A stretch of 64,000 bases of DNA from positions 760,855 through 824,854 of the forward strand of contig CACRXP010000094.1 of assembly GCA_902702965.1 (NCBI GenBank), written 5' to 3'. Made by a program: the position numbers and the translations under genes. Source of the stretch: Spirometra erinaceieuropaei. Taxonomy: Eukaryota; Platyhelminthes; Cestoda; Diphyllobothriidea; Diphyllobothriidae. Below the pieces are notes generated by a model. It made no database searches and was not told the DNA's origin. It saw only the letters and a program-made list of their open reading frames with translations. Below, piece by piece: positions 45,024 to 55,938 of this stretch (the stretch's first letter is position 1; every line of letters begins with the position of its first letter).

Positions 45024-45560
45024 TATTGGTTTCTACTTGGGGGAGTTGGTTGATGGCAACGTTGGATAGTATAGTTGGTCGATTGATGGCAGTTCTGAAC
45101 TATTTGCCCCAGCGCTTAAAAATTTGCATTTTATCCGTCGGAGCTGAGCAGCGCCGCAGTTCCTTTGATGGGGGAGGAGAGGCATCAATGGCGTTGATAT
45201 AAACGAAAAAATTCCTCGTTTAATTACGGTCCCCGTATCCGTCGATTTCCTTGGCCTTGCGAGCCATCCGGGCGTCCTCCATCTCCTGCAGTCGCTGTTG
45301 CACCACGCAGGGACTTCTGAAGAAGACCCCCCTACTTGGGTCGCTTCCGCGGTTGGCGTAGACTTTGTGCACTCTATTCTTTCCGCAGAGCAGACTGCGG
45401 ACTTCCTAGTCATTTTCGAACCAATCCTGTCCGTGTGGAAGAACAAGGACGTCCAGACCGGCGTAGTGGATGACGCTCCGCAGTTGTCTTCACGGAGTCT
45501 ATAGTGACGTTGTCGTCCGGATTCTGCAGCTCATCCAGACGTCGGGCCAACTAATTGCTG

Positions 45561-45848
45561 AACTCTGAGCGATGAGTACGCATATTCGACAGGGCAATCC
45601 TTGATTGACCTGATGGCTACACACAAGTAATGTAATAAAAGGGGAAGGGACACAAAACAATTAAAAGTCGAAAATCGGAAGGCTGGGGTTTATGCATGTG
45701 GCGTAAGGATAATCAGCGATGGTGGCGGCGGTGATGGTGACGATGATGAGAGGAGGGTCTAAGAAGACGCCGTAAGTTGCAATCATCGCCATTTTTCCTT
45801 TGTACATTCACAGAGCTTTGCTCAGTCAATTTGTCTATTTCCTCTTAG
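45561..45848. other. Upstream of BLZF1 coding exon
   Basis: Contains a GGT/GAT-rich tract near 45719-45755. A pyrimidine tract with 'cctcttag' ends at 45848 and looks like a splice acceptor, so a 5' exon further upstream is likely but not identified. Confidence 0.5.
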
Positions 45849-45856
45849 TCGGTGGG

Positions 45857-46411
45857 ATGCAGGACCAGGAGCTACCTGGGCCACCATTTGAGCCATACAA
45901 GGCTGCAACCACTCGAAGCCGCAGCGGCAGTGAAGCCTCGACAGAAAGTGGTGCAACTTCATCACGTGCAGGTCTTGCACATCGTGTCATCACCCTTGTA
46001 CCTGCCACTTCCATCGACCGTTCCGGCAAAATTTCATTTTCGCCTCGTACATCCAATGCCTCACCTCCACGCCCAGTAGCTACAGTCTCACCCACCTCCA
46101 GCTCGTCCCCCACACCTGAAAATACCAGATTCTCCAACGAAATGCGACCCCAGCAGCAGAAGCAGGAGCCCAGTACCCGGAGTTGCGGCGTCCAGGCAGA
46201 TGAGGTGGGAATTGATGTGGACATCCTGCTGCATGTAGAGGAGATGGTGCGCACCCAACGTAGTCTCGTCCTCCCAAGTTACTCCTCTCTCGTCGGTCTC
46301 ACCTCGCCGCCGGCAGAGACGTTGCGTCGTTCGGAAGACCACCCTCTCTCCTTGTTGGAGTGTTTGCAGGAGAATGAGAGACTGCGAGAGACGCTAGCTC
46401 TGCAAGTCAAG
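45857..46411 (+). CDS. BLZF1: BLZF1 exon 1 (first recognised)
   Basis: 185 codons from 'MQDQELPGPPFEPYK' to 'ETLALQVK'. The first 110 residues are Ser/Thr/Pro-rich and probably disordered. 'SLLECLQENERLRETLALQ' begins the coiled coil. Donor aag|gtgcac, phase 0. Confidence 0.8.
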
Positions 46412-49400
46412 GTGCACTATTTTACTCTCTCTGTCCTTTTAGTTTGTTGTCTGTAATACCTGTGCTTTTAACCCCGCTCGATTTACACCGTCATCATACT
46501 GGAGAACCTGTATGCAGGTGCACTAGAGTTCTGTCGTATTCCTCTTTCCTCGTTCTTGTAAACAAAATCTTAAGTGGTGTCTTACCAACCACGCTGACAA
46601 CTGGCGCTGGTACATGATGACACAGACTAGAAGTGTGTCTCAAATCACGCAGGAGTTTTGGCAGTTAACATGCATGCAAATAAGGTGAGAGTGTTTTTAA
46701 GAAGAAGAAGAAGAAAAAAATAAAAGGAAAAGGAAGAGGAAGAGGAAAAGGATGGGCTATCCGGAACGGGTGTGTTTAGATGCTGACGTTTCGAAGAGCT
46801 TGGTCTGCTCTCCATTGTCAAAGCGTAAAATGCACGTAATCGGCCAGAAATCCCAAGTGGCATGTCACGTTGGTCGGTCTCGTGGGGATCGATTTTTCTC
46901 TCTTCGCGTTGCCTCGGCCTCTCGAGGGATGGTTTACGGGCGTTTTGTTTTCGTGCTTTGTGAGTCACCACTCTGTCGGGCGGAGGTGTTTGAACCTTTG
47001 TCGGGTGGTCGGTCTGGCGGCTCTTTTTCTTCCTCACCGAGTAAACTCGCCGTCGGGCAGTCTCCGTATGGCCTTCTTATGTCCGGTGTGGTTGTTTGGT
47101 CCCGAGCTCTACGATTGTGATGACGTAGGACTTTGTAAGCTCCAGGAAGGTCCAGATGCCTGTTGATAGAATGGGCATCGGAGAACCGCGCCTCGAGAGT
47201 TAGCCGTTCTGCTTTTATGTTGCCTCAGCCCTAGATGGTAGCCCCCTGTAGGTCAAAGTATGCCCTCTTTCTCCAACGTGTGCTGCTAGTTGAGAGTAAG
47301 GGTCTAACCGAGTGGCCGATTTGTGTTCTTGTAGGCGAGTTTGCCATTTCCGCCCGGTTTCTCCCGCATATTTGCAGTCGCCCTCATTGCAATTTATTTT
47401 GTAGATGACTACTGAGGCTTCAGTGGGTGGCAATGGGTCCGTAGGTTGCATCAGGCGGCAGCGAATTGTTACCTGTGGTCGATGAGCTATACCTACTCTG
47501 GCGGGTTGTAACAGTCGACAGACCGGCTCAGAGACCCCTTTAACGTAGGGAATGGCCCTCCAGACTTCGAGTTGCTGTAAGTGGATAAACACCTCAACTC
47601 TATATTAGCATATTGCGCGGTTACAGTAGCTTATCTGTTGACACTGTCACCTACTTGAACACTTCACTAGAGTTATTTTATTATTAACCGTTTTCAATGT
47701 TCCCACACCGATAGTTTCGGATCATCGCTCGCAGGGCAACTCGTTGAAGTCGCTGATGTAGATTACTTGCTTGGCGCGTTTGATTTTTCCATTAACTACC
47801 CGGATACCTCGTCCCCATCCTTCTCATGTTTCCTTTTTGCTTTTGCAATCGCGCATATGAAGGTAAGGGGGGGGGGGGCTGTAAGATCACGAACACCATG
47901 GAAGCGAAGAGTTAACGCACAGGAGCCAGCTGTGAATTGTCAGTTTTTGGATTTGATTAAATGGTTGCGCGAGTAAGCAGTCACCCAATGGGAAGCAGGA
48001 GTTGAGCGTCACTCAACAGGTTGGAGTGTGTCAAGGGGTGCACACAAAAGGAGTGCCTTAAACTGCTTGATCAATAGATCAGACATCAAGACCGGCCAAA
48101 GAGGAGACTGGCCTTAAACACGATACGTAACAACCTGTTGCTACTGGATAGGACTCGAACAGTCTTAGTGGCTGTCGACAATACGAGTTATCAAGCAGAA
48201 ATGAAATACCTCTACAAACTATTCTCCGAAAATGGGTACCCACATGACATTGTACGTCAATTCATGAGGCATCAGCAATTCAAGGGCAGGGGTATTCCCA
48301 ATGCTATGGCCGCTCGGGCACCAAAACCAACAACCAGGTGAACTCTCCAATACGTAAAAAATGTATCTTAACTAGTCGAAAGACAACTAAAAAAACACTA
48401 GATACACGTAGCACACCAACCAGCAACACCCTAGGGACAGGGTTGATTACCTCCAATGAAAAGATGCTGTTTACGAAATCCCATGTTCCAGTTGCGATGC
48501 TTTCTATTGTGGCCAAACTGGGAAATCTGTCTCAGTCCGTATACAGGAACATCGGTTAGTGGTGAAGAGACGCGATCATCTATCCCAAGTAGTCATGCAC
48601 ACACTAGGCGCAAATGTGCATGGGAGAACACTCGCATTGTTCACGACTTGCCCAATCAGGAAGGGCCGCGAATTCCTGGAAGCAATGCACTCAGAAGGTA
48701 CATGCATCAACCGTCATATCGATCTAGATGCCACATACAAAATCTTTAAGTACAAATTCAAACTGGCCCATCCAATCCCAAAGAGGTTAGGCACAGAGGT
48801 TGACCAATCATGGAATCCGTTGCTGGACTGAGCTAAGACATTGTTTTTGCACACCCATTGGCTGAAGACGAGCTGGGCTACCAGTCTCGAAAATTTACGC
48901 ATTAAAATTCACAGTTTCCCAGAGAATTTTATCTTCTTATGTCAATCTTTGTACAAAGTCGTTTGACAGTCGCGTTTACCCATCCGGCTCGTTTGATGGC
49001 TTTACGGCTGCGTATTTGTTTTTACTATTTCCGACTGCAGTCCTGCGGACGCTAAACTGGCAGAACTCTTAATTCCATGAACAGGTGGGCCCGTTATAGC
49101 ATGACTAACTTATACCAAACAGCTAGCCATCATTAATATTTCGATCGGCCAAGTCTCCGGCGGCAACACCTCTCCCCTCCCCTTCCCCCTCCCTCTCCCG
49201 ACTTGTGCATTTCCACGTCACTTGGTTTTTCCTGTCTGTCGCGCTTTGGTGTGTCCATGCGATTGAAGTACCATTGTGAATGATAACTACCTCTTTTATA
49301 TGCAAGCTTGTTCAATCTTCATGTCGTTGACCTTGCCCGAGCCTGCCTGCCAAGCGTCTTACGCGCCATGTTGCCTATTTTAACAAAGTGGTATTTGTGC

Positions 49401-51259
49401 TTTCCCCACAAGGTGAACAACGATCTCAAACGTCTGGTCGCCGGTGCCATGGCAGGCGATCGCGAGCTGGCAGATCGCCTCATCGGTGTGACTGCGGAGT
49501 CCGCGGCCAGCTCACGATTTATGGAGGCTGCAGACAGCGCGACCATTGCTGCGGATATATGGCGCGCCAAATGTCTCGCCTGCCGGGTTGTGGCCGGTGA
49601 GGCTGGACGAAAGGCCGCGCGGTACGCCCGGCAGGTGGAACTGACTCGACATGCACTGGCCCACCTGCTTGGCGAGCGGACACGTCTCCGCACCTGCCTC
49701 GTTGAGGCGGTGGAGGCTCTGTTGCCGCGCGAGACTCATGCCCCCGTCCAGACCTCGGACACACTGGCCTTGGCGGCTCTCTGTCATAAACTGGCCCGCA
49801 TTGGTCGCAAGCAAACCGTTGATGCCAAAAATCTGATTGTATGCAACGGTGACACACCCGGGGAGCAGCTGGCTGTTTCGGTGGGTCATTGATTATTGCT
49901 CATCTGTGGCTTTGACATTTTTTAAGCTCATCCGTAGTTCTATCCAAGTCTTCTGTCGTCTTTGAAGTTACATGATGCTTTCGGATTCTTTTTACCGTAA
50001 CTGGCTGGATGCAATCGTTGTTGCCACTGCAAGTCATGCCTTCAATTCTGTCTTGCCTCCAGTTGTCCGCCTTTCTCGGCCTAGTGTGACTTTCTAGCAG
50101 ACGATGGTCGTCGGTGAAGACTTGCGACGATGTTATGGAGGCCTACGCCGGGGTAGTTTCTGCCCAGCTGTCTGTTGCCTTTCCTTAAATTTGACGTGTC
50201 TCTGTGAGTAAGGCCCCGGCTTCGAAGTTTCTGGCAAGAGGGCTGCGTAACCTGTCGACTTTTGCAGTCAAAGAGAAGCCCTTCACATTCCTCAGGTCAT
50301 AGTCATATTCATCTGTTGGCAACGTCATCGGCCTGGTTTGTAGAGGCCATCCTGCGAGCTGTGGAAGTTGGGCGAAATCCTCCTTCCATCGATAACGTCA
50401 TCACCATGACTTGCTTCTCCCTGACCGCTGGAACAGATGGAAGTCATCGATACACCACTTCGTGGGCCGACGATAGTTCGACCGCTGTCTCCGGCGATGT
50501 CAACCCTGTGCTCCACTGCTGGGTGGACACTGAGACGGCAACTTGTGCTTGCCGTTCCCTTGTCAGGTCTCTGTCTGGGTCCAACGTATTCATCTCGTGG
50601 CCCGTCTTTGGAACAGTTCGCCGACCACTAACCCCTACTCCCGTTTCAAACTTTCGTTCTGGAAAAATCGCCTCATCTGGGATATCCAGCAGCATGCGCT
50701 TTGTTAGATAGGGAAATCCAGTTTTTCATTTCTAACTGCAAGTCAACTCTTATCCTCCAGTACTGAGGCCGAAACCCGTACACCACTTTTCATTAGTTCA
50801 AAAGGTACTTTGTTGTATCCCAATTAACCTTTCGGTATCCGCTAGTGGGTGTGCTCGTACGTACTAGCTCATTCCCCTCTGCTACTCTATATTCACGCAG
50901 TCCTACCTTTGATCTAGTCCTCTTGTAAACCACAGTATGCCCTCCACGGGCATTTTCTCTGGATGTTGTATTGCTCTCCTTTTCGAAGCATCAATTACTT
51001 TCTTTGAAAATTTGTCGCATCATTCCACTAGGCCTTGCTGAATTCTCAGTGCACGGAACCCCCCGACCATACGTGCGAAAGCGATCCCCCTTCGCCTATC
51101 CCGCCCCCGCACCTGCCACCCGCTCCACAGTCTCCGAAAGATGAAAGCGACTTCGTCTCAAAGGCACTTCGTCGATTCCTCAGCATAAGGTCCCAGGACA
51201 CCGAAAGCGCCCATTTCCTTGCCTGTAGGCACTGCAGAGGCGATATTCTTGACCTCTAG
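45857..51259 (+). CDS. BLZF1: Golgin-45 (basic leucine zipper nuclear factor 1), 3 exons
   Basis: Golgin-45 is a coiled-coil Golgi tether that binds Rab2 and the PDZ region of GRASP55 on medial Golgi membranes. Exons 45857-46411, 49413-49880 and 51050-51259 join in phase 0 and give about 410 residues; the human protein is about 400. Exon 1 has 'AHRVITLVPATSI', resembling the vertebrate 'VRILVPKAAI' block. The exon 1/2 join reads 'LQVK|VNNDLKRLV', as in vertebrates ('TEVNRELKKLL'). Exon 2 contains 'IAADIWRAKCLACRVVAGE' and 'LAHLLGERTRLR', the central coiled coil. Exon 3 ends in 'CRHCRGDILDL', the counterpart of the C-terminal GRASP-binding tail with its two Cys. The start could be the ATG at 45857, just after an acceptor, or at 45800 if that acceptor is not used. 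An upstream exon cannot be excluded. Confidence 0.88.
46650..47620 (-). mobile_element. Penelope-like element, 3' fragment in BLZF1 intron 1
   Basis: Minus strand: end of the RT linker, GIY-YIG domain (47592 to about 47100), then a tail that includes 'TTCGAAACGTCAGC' with stem GAGAGC/GCTCTT (about 46780-46840), a decayed version of the hammerhead-like motif at 13724. It ends in A/G-rich sequence near 46700. It is antisense to the host gene. Confidence 0.75.
47100..47592 (-). pseudogene. GIY-YIG endonuclease of Penelope-like element
   Basis: 'VVIYKINCNEGDCKYAGETG' and 'RKWQTRLQEHKSATRLDPYS' show the Cys-flanked GIY-YIG core (here K-Y-A-G) with the catalytic Arg. 'LAAHVGERGHTLTY' follows. A stop at 47215 interrupts before 'RLTLEARFSDAHSINRHLDL', which carries the catalytic Glu. 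Confidence 0.8.
48010..48990 (+). mobile_element. Penelope-like element, 3' fragment in BLZF1 intron 1 (sense)
   Basis: 'YLYKLFSENGYPHDIVRQFM' (RT linker, 48200-48270), then a GIY-YIG domain and a tail with CTGAAGA...GAAA (about 48871-48905). It lies about 400 bases from the minus-oriented fragment. Confidence 0.75.
48463..48831 (+). pseudogene. GIY-YIG endonuclease of Penelope-like element
   Basis: 'DAVYEIPCSSCDAFYCGQTG' followed by 'KSVSVRIQEHRLVVKRRDHL' and 'KGREFLEAMHSEGTCINRHI' keep the Cys pair, the Y-x-G core, Arg and Glu in order with no stop until 48829. The NGYP-type linker at 48138-48341 is out of frame with it. The domain is intact in sequence but cut off from a reverse transcriptase. 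Confidence 0.82.
49413..49880 (+). CDS. BLZF1: BLZF1 exon 2
   Basis: 156 codons of predicted coiled coil, from 'VNNDLKRLVAGAM' to 'GEQLAVS'. Acceptor tttccccacaag|, donor ttcg|gtgggt, both phase 0. The exon is GC-rich and uninterrupted. Confidence 0.88.
49881..51049 (+). other. BLZF1 intron 2
   Basis: 1169 bases, gt..ag. 50495-50570 has weak similarity to reversed R1 ('ggcgatgtcaaccctgtgct'). The 149-codon open frame at 50262-50711 shows no family similarity. Confidence 0.65.
51050..51259 (+). CDS. BLZF1: BLZF1 exon 3
   Basis: Starts after gaattctcag| with 'CTEPPDHTCESD', then a Pro-rich stretch, 'ESDFVSKALRRFLSI' and the C-terminus 'HFLACRHCRGDILDL', TAG at 51257-51259. Phase 0. Confidence 0.85.
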   Translation, partial: CTEPPDHTCESDPPSPIPPPHLPPAPQSPKDESDFVSKALRRFLSIRSQDTESAHFLACRHCRGDILDL

Positions 51260-52234
51260 GAGGATCCCTTCCCTCACGCGCTGCCTTTCGGCACAAACTT
51301 TCGTCTTTCATGAGTTTTACTTTATTTTGGCCCCTCTGTGGAAATTGTTTTTTCTGCAGGCTATCTCTCCCCGGTGTATCCCATTTCATCTCCGGTTATC
51401 GGAATACACTAATTGACATTATAAAACCAACATCTATTTATTCTACAGTGCTTTAGATGGTGCTAGGTTTCACAACAATGCAGGTAGTAGTTTAAGTAGG
51501 CTTCTCCATTGATGGATATGATGGATAAGCTCGTCTCTGAGCTCAACGTAATTCAACGCTGTTTCCTAGTCAACCGGTAAACACGGCTTGTCCCTCAGGT
51601 CTGGATGGCTTTTCTTACTGGCGCTCGGTTTTACTGACTACCATCGCCCCTCTTCTATGACTTTGTTGAATAGATGAAGCAGCATCCAAGCGAATCCTCT
51701 TTTTGTTGGCATGAAGCCGGGTCTTCTGTGTATTTGCGTTAGAATGGCCTCCACAGCTCTGTCGCATTGAATGACGTAAACTTTGCTACTGAAATCATTG
51801 CAGTAACGCATTTCTTCGTCGATTTACTTAGCATGTCTGTTGGACTACGATTTTCTTCGCGAAAACACTGGGCGACTAAGGGCGCCGCAACGTTCGGTTG
51901 TGTATATCGACGTGAGGTGTGTGCGTTAGTCGTTAAAGCCTAATTGTGTTGCCCACGTCGGTGAGAACCTTACGCGTGTACATGGGAAGTGGTTTTTATG
52001 AAGCGGATGCCTGCCTGGGCACCTATCAGTTGACAAACATGTTTTCGATAACTCGTCATACGACCTTGGGATCGAGCCATTCACCGCTAACCAAAAGCTT
52101 GCATGTGGCCTGCAATCAAGAGAAAATAGAGTTTACTAACCGGACCACTGCAGGTCAGACAACTGAGTCTTGGTCCCTACATTTGTATAAACTCGCCGCC
52201 AGTCACGAATTTTCGGCATTTCGGCCACGGAGAG
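51260..52234. other. Downstream flank of BLZF1
   Basis: Presumed 3' UTR and intergenic DNA. No further gene recognised. Confidence 0.45.
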
Positions 52235-52880
52235 CGGTTTGCGGTAAACATGATTTAGGTAACAATCGGGAGAGGGCACCCAAAAAATACTGCCGGCCAA
52301 AGCATCGGTCTTATCGCAACTGTCCTAAGCTATGCAGTCATTGACTGAGCCGCACACTGGTGACTGCGGTAGCTCCTGACCTCTGGAAGTAATGGTAAAA
52401 ATTGATAATCGAAGTGTTCGGTCAACGGCGATCGTATTGCTATTATCCGTAGGTAAGCTTCTATAGAATAATGCGCATAGAGACTACTGCGGTCACTTTT
52501 CAGAAGTGCGAGCTTATGCCAAGGTTGTTTAACGTAGGGTGGGTCTATGGCGATCGTTTCTCAACTCTCCTAAGGTATACAAGGGTAGATTTAGCTGCAA
52601 TCCCACTACTGCTGTCATTCTTCAGTCGTGTAAGCCCAGGTCAAGGTTGATTAACCATGGCTCGGTCTGCAGCGATCGCATCTCAGCTGCTGGAGACTAT
52701 GATTATCTAAGTGGGGCAGCATTTGGACTGCAGATCAGATAAAATTGAGGTTGGATGAAACAACAAATATGTGGGGCCATAACCTACTCAAATAGATATA
52801 GCAGGTATTTTTTCTAGGCAACGGATATCTGGGTGCCCTCTCCCGATTAATACCATGATTTATTTCCGCTGTGCATGCTT
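52235..52880. repeat. Inverted-repeat unit with internal tandem repeats
   Basis: The end blocks 52243-52283 and 52827-52870 are inverted copies sharing aatcgggagagggcaccc and, further out, 'catgattt'. Inside, two clearer and one weaker tandem units of roughly 120 bases (about 52340, 52485, 52605) share 'ctactgc.gtca', 'ccaaggtt..ttaac' and 'gcgatcg..tctca'. No ORF is explained by it. Confidence 0.6.
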
Positions 52881-54765
52881 ATTTTGCTCCGTGTCATGGT
52901 GAGGTACCACCCTGTACGCCATGCCAACTAGATGGTTACCAATCAACGTTATAGACAGTGGGCGGTGTTTTCATCTACATGCGTGACGCCAGGACGGCCT
53001 TAACAATTGAACTCAGACTAATTTACCTTTTACCATGATTCAAGAAAAGCGTCTGGTCGAAATAGTGCACATATGCTGGATCTATAGAGTAATAATTTGT
53101 CTAAGTAGTTTTCGTTTTGTCGGTTTGCCTCCAAAGCCATCGCCTACGTGCTATGAACTTGCCGCATGCCTAGCTGGTCGTTCGGCAACTCGCCTTGATC
53201 GAATTTCCTATCCAGAACTCAATAGCCAATACGGAGGAAATTAAGTCTATTGGCGTATCCTCACAGCTCATTTAAGACGGTCAAAGGAACTCAAGGTGAG
53301 GTCGAAGGCCGGATTGGGGTTGGACAAACCAGATAGCGTCCTTGAGCGATTACCATGTCGACTGGACTTTTGACTGGCCTCCAGCCCTGACGGTGGTTGG
53401 TGCGATATCAGCACGCGTATGACGTGTGGGCGGATCGATAAGACGGCGTGCGAACGAATCGGTTTGGGCGGCTCCCCCTAACACTGCCTATGGCCGATTA
53501 GTCACCAATCTTCTTGAAATATGTCTACGCCCGCCAGGGGTCCCAGGTATTTCCGTTTTAGTGATATTGAAGAAACACCTAGACTGTTTTCTCTATTACT
53601 GAATACTTTGGGAAGTAGAGTAGGTGTTAAATCTCGAGAAATATCGATTGCAATTCGGAAATACGCTTTCTGGTGGAAAGGACATCTTAGTAGTCGTAAT
53701 GGTGTTTACCGTGCAGCATAATCCAGCGATATTTCAGTCATGCCAAAATGCTAAATTTTGAATGCCATCCTTTCCATTCCTGCCCCGCAAAACCACACCC
53801 CCTAAAAAATAACCGCCTAAATAGTATAAATTTTGTCCATTGTTTTACGACGCCATTAAACCTCAACTATAGTTTACTGAGGGCATGCACAAAAATATTT
53901 CTCTTGCACTAATTTACTAGTAGATTAAGCCCTCTTCTACCTTTATGCCCAAAGAAGGTTCTGTATTCAGCCTCTACCACTGAAGTTTCGACCTTATCTG
54001 CGCCCGCCTTGGCAGTAATTATCAATCACAAAGTCAGGCTGCGTACTCAAGCCTGAATGCTGAGGATTGCTGAGACGGTTGGATTCGACGCACCTCGAGT
54101 ATTGTTCTTCTTGGCCTTCCGAGTGATCGGCCCTGTTCTCAGTCCGTCCACTTGTTGACACACAGGGGCATAGTTGAAGCCACGATCTTGTTCTAGACAT
54201 TAAGCGGTCGCGTAATTAGTTCCCCTGAGGAGCGGTAGCATTGGGATTGGCGCTACCATGTTCTCTAGTTCTCCTCGAGTTGGACTTATACTATGGCAGG
54301 GGAATGTAGACCATGTAGCGCGGCAGATAGACAACATCTGGCAACCTCCCATGGCTGACTTCGTCCTTCCTACACATGATATGGCAGTGCATTGTAACCA
54401 CAGGTTTCCGGGCAACTTCGAAAATGATGTATTACGTGGCCTCGGAGCGACCTCGGGGAAATCAGTGCCTGCCCATTTTTACTTGCTCCTGGCAAACACT
54501 CAGACATCTGTTGATGACTTCACAAGGGTAGCTGTTGCCTCCAAATCATTCACTCAGGCTAAGAACTTATTCATCCTTGATTCGCGGATTTTGCGATACG
54601 TGTGCATTTTCTGTAACAGGGTCCTCACCGTGCGTATCTTTGTGCCAAATGTTTAAGCTGAGGTTAGGTGTTGTGTTTTCGTGGCGGTCTGTTTGCGCTG
54701 CAGTCACTGGCTCGCCAGTATCAGCGCAATGAACTGCAGCTAGGTATGGGATTCGCATGAATCAG

Positions 54766-54767
<2 letters not shown>
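52881..54767. other. Unassigned stretch
   Basis: Open frames here (for example 53521-53721 and 54258-54656) show no recognisable family. Confidence 0.4.

Positions 54768-54797
<30 letters not shown>
54768..54797. repeat. (AT)n microsatellite
   Basis: About 30 bases of AT, abutting the foldback. Confidence 0.95.
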
Positions 54798-54799
<2 letters not shown>

Positions 54800-54988
54800 A
54801 AGAGGAGGATGAGGCGATCTCTGGGGAAGAAGGTTTATTCATCTGACATTTCGTGTTCATACTCGAGCACATCTTCGGAAATAGGCTGAGCGAGAAATAC
54901 AGGGTTTAAATAGGCCATCTGCACTCTCACCCGATAGGTTCGTCTCGTTCGCTTCTTCCCCAGAGATCGCCTTATCCTCCTCTTCCAT
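54797..54988. repeat. Foldback, PLE-tail type
   Basis: Ends tggaagaggaggatgaggcg (54797) and the reversed cgccttatcctcctcttcca (to 54987) are inverted, extending inward to 'atctctggggaagaag'. On the minus strand the interior reads CCGAAGA, GTGCTC/GAACAC, GAAA, TGTC (about 54852-54890), a decayed relative of the motif at 13724. Same design as the foldback at 13569. Confidence 0.7.
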
Positions 54989-55016
54989 ATTAACACCTGG
55001 GGTCAGCATTTTTGCC

Positions 55017-55032
55017 TATATATATATATATA
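55017..55032. repeat. (TA)n microsatellite
   Basis: About 16 bases of TA at the junction with the SINE copy. Confidence 0.9.
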
Positions 55033-55307
55033 GAGGCAGAATAGTATTACCGACAAAGACAAGGGAGACTGGAATGGCCATTTCTGGCTTATTAGCCGTC
55101 GTCAGCCAGTCATACCCAAGCCCGAAGTGTGGACCATCCGAGCCTCGAACTCGCGACCTGTTGGTTTAGAAGTCAACGCCTCTACTCACCGGGCCACGAG
55201 CCCGTTGCCTTGTCGGTTTTCGATCGGGAATATACAATGTTAGGGGGCGCTCACCGATCGTTCATACGGAACTCACTCGTTCCGTTGTGCCTTATGGACT
55301 CTCTCTC
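55033..55307 (-). mobile_element. tRNA-like SINE, reversed copy, cut by gap
   Basis: Reverse complement of the 17526-17862 unit: body, tRNA-like part with 'gcctcgaactcgcgacctg' (box B intact in reverse, 55142-55160), then 'tgttagggggcgctcaccga' (55240), and a further partial unit into the gap. Confidence 0.8.
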
Positions 55308-55720
55308 NNNNNNNNNNNNNNNNNNNNNNNNNNNNNNNNNNNNNNNNNNNNNNNNNNNNNNNNNNNNNNNNNNNNNNNNNNNNNNNNNNNNNNNNNNNNN
55401 NNNNNNNNNNNNNNNNNNNNNNNNNNNNNNNNNNNNNNNNNNNNNNNNNNNNNNNNNNNNNNNNNNNNNNNNNNNNNNNNNNNNNNNNNNNNNNNNNNNN
55501 NNNNNNNNNNNNNNNNNNNNNNNNNNNNNNNNNNNNNNNNNNNNNNNNNNNNNNNNNNNNNNNNNNNNNNNNNNNNNNNNNNNNNNNNNNNNNNNNNNNN
55601 NNNNNNNNNNNNNNNNNNNNNNNNNNNNNNNNNNNNNNNNNNNNNNNNNNNNNNNNNNNNNNNNNNNNNNNNNNNNNNNNNNNNNNNNNNNNNNNNNNNN
55701 NNNNNNNNNNNNNNNNNNNN
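55308..55720. other. Assembly gap (N)
   Basis: 413 unspecified bases flanked by inverted copies of the same SINE. Confidence 0.99.
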
Positions 55721-55914
55721 TGGGTATGACTGGCTGACGACGGCTAATAAGCCAGAAATGGCCATTCCAGTCTCCCTTGTCTTTGTCGGTAATACTATTC
55801 TGCCTATATACCATGCGCCGCTGTGCGGCTGCTGGTTGGGCTCGAGAGAGAGAGTCCATAAGGCACAACGGAACGAGTGAGTTCCGTATGAACGATCGGT
55901 GAGCGCCCCCTAAC
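55721..55914 (+). mobile_element. tRNA-like SINE, 3' part after gap
   Basis: Plus-oriented body 'tgggtatgactggctgacga' through 'gatcggtgagcgccccctaa' (55894-55913), nearly identical to 17665-17862. Confidence 0.8.
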
Positions 55915-55916
55915 AT

Positions 55917-55938
55917 TATATATATATATATATATATT
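55917..55938. repeat. (TA)n microsatellite
   Basis: About 20 bases of TA at the end of the SINE copy. Confidence 0.9.

Larger units (their letters stand above)
42560..45560 (-). mobile_element. RTE-like element with zinc fingers, degenerate minus copy
   Basis: Reading minus from 45560 down, the order is the linker after the endonuclease ('RRWRTPGWLARPRKSTD'), RT fingers and palm (45023-44536), late RT (44057-43774), Z1 region (43426-43330) and finger array (43060-42620). It supplies RT motifs deleted from the + copy at 27.6-32.0 kb. Stops and frameshifts are frequent. Confidence 0.8.

Noticed and set aside
50262..50711. 149-codon + open frame in BLZF1 intron 2
   Set aside because: No family motif, overlaps R1-like repeat sequence, and phase and position do not fit the golgin exons.
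51946..52344. 132-codon open frame after BLZF1
   Set aside because: No recognisable domain. Its 3' part overlaps the inverted-repeat unit.
54258..54656. 132-codon + open frame
   Set aside because: No recognised motif and no splice or neighbour support.
55129..55916. Open frames spanning the N run on both strands
   Set aside because: Artefacts of undefined bases counted as open codons.
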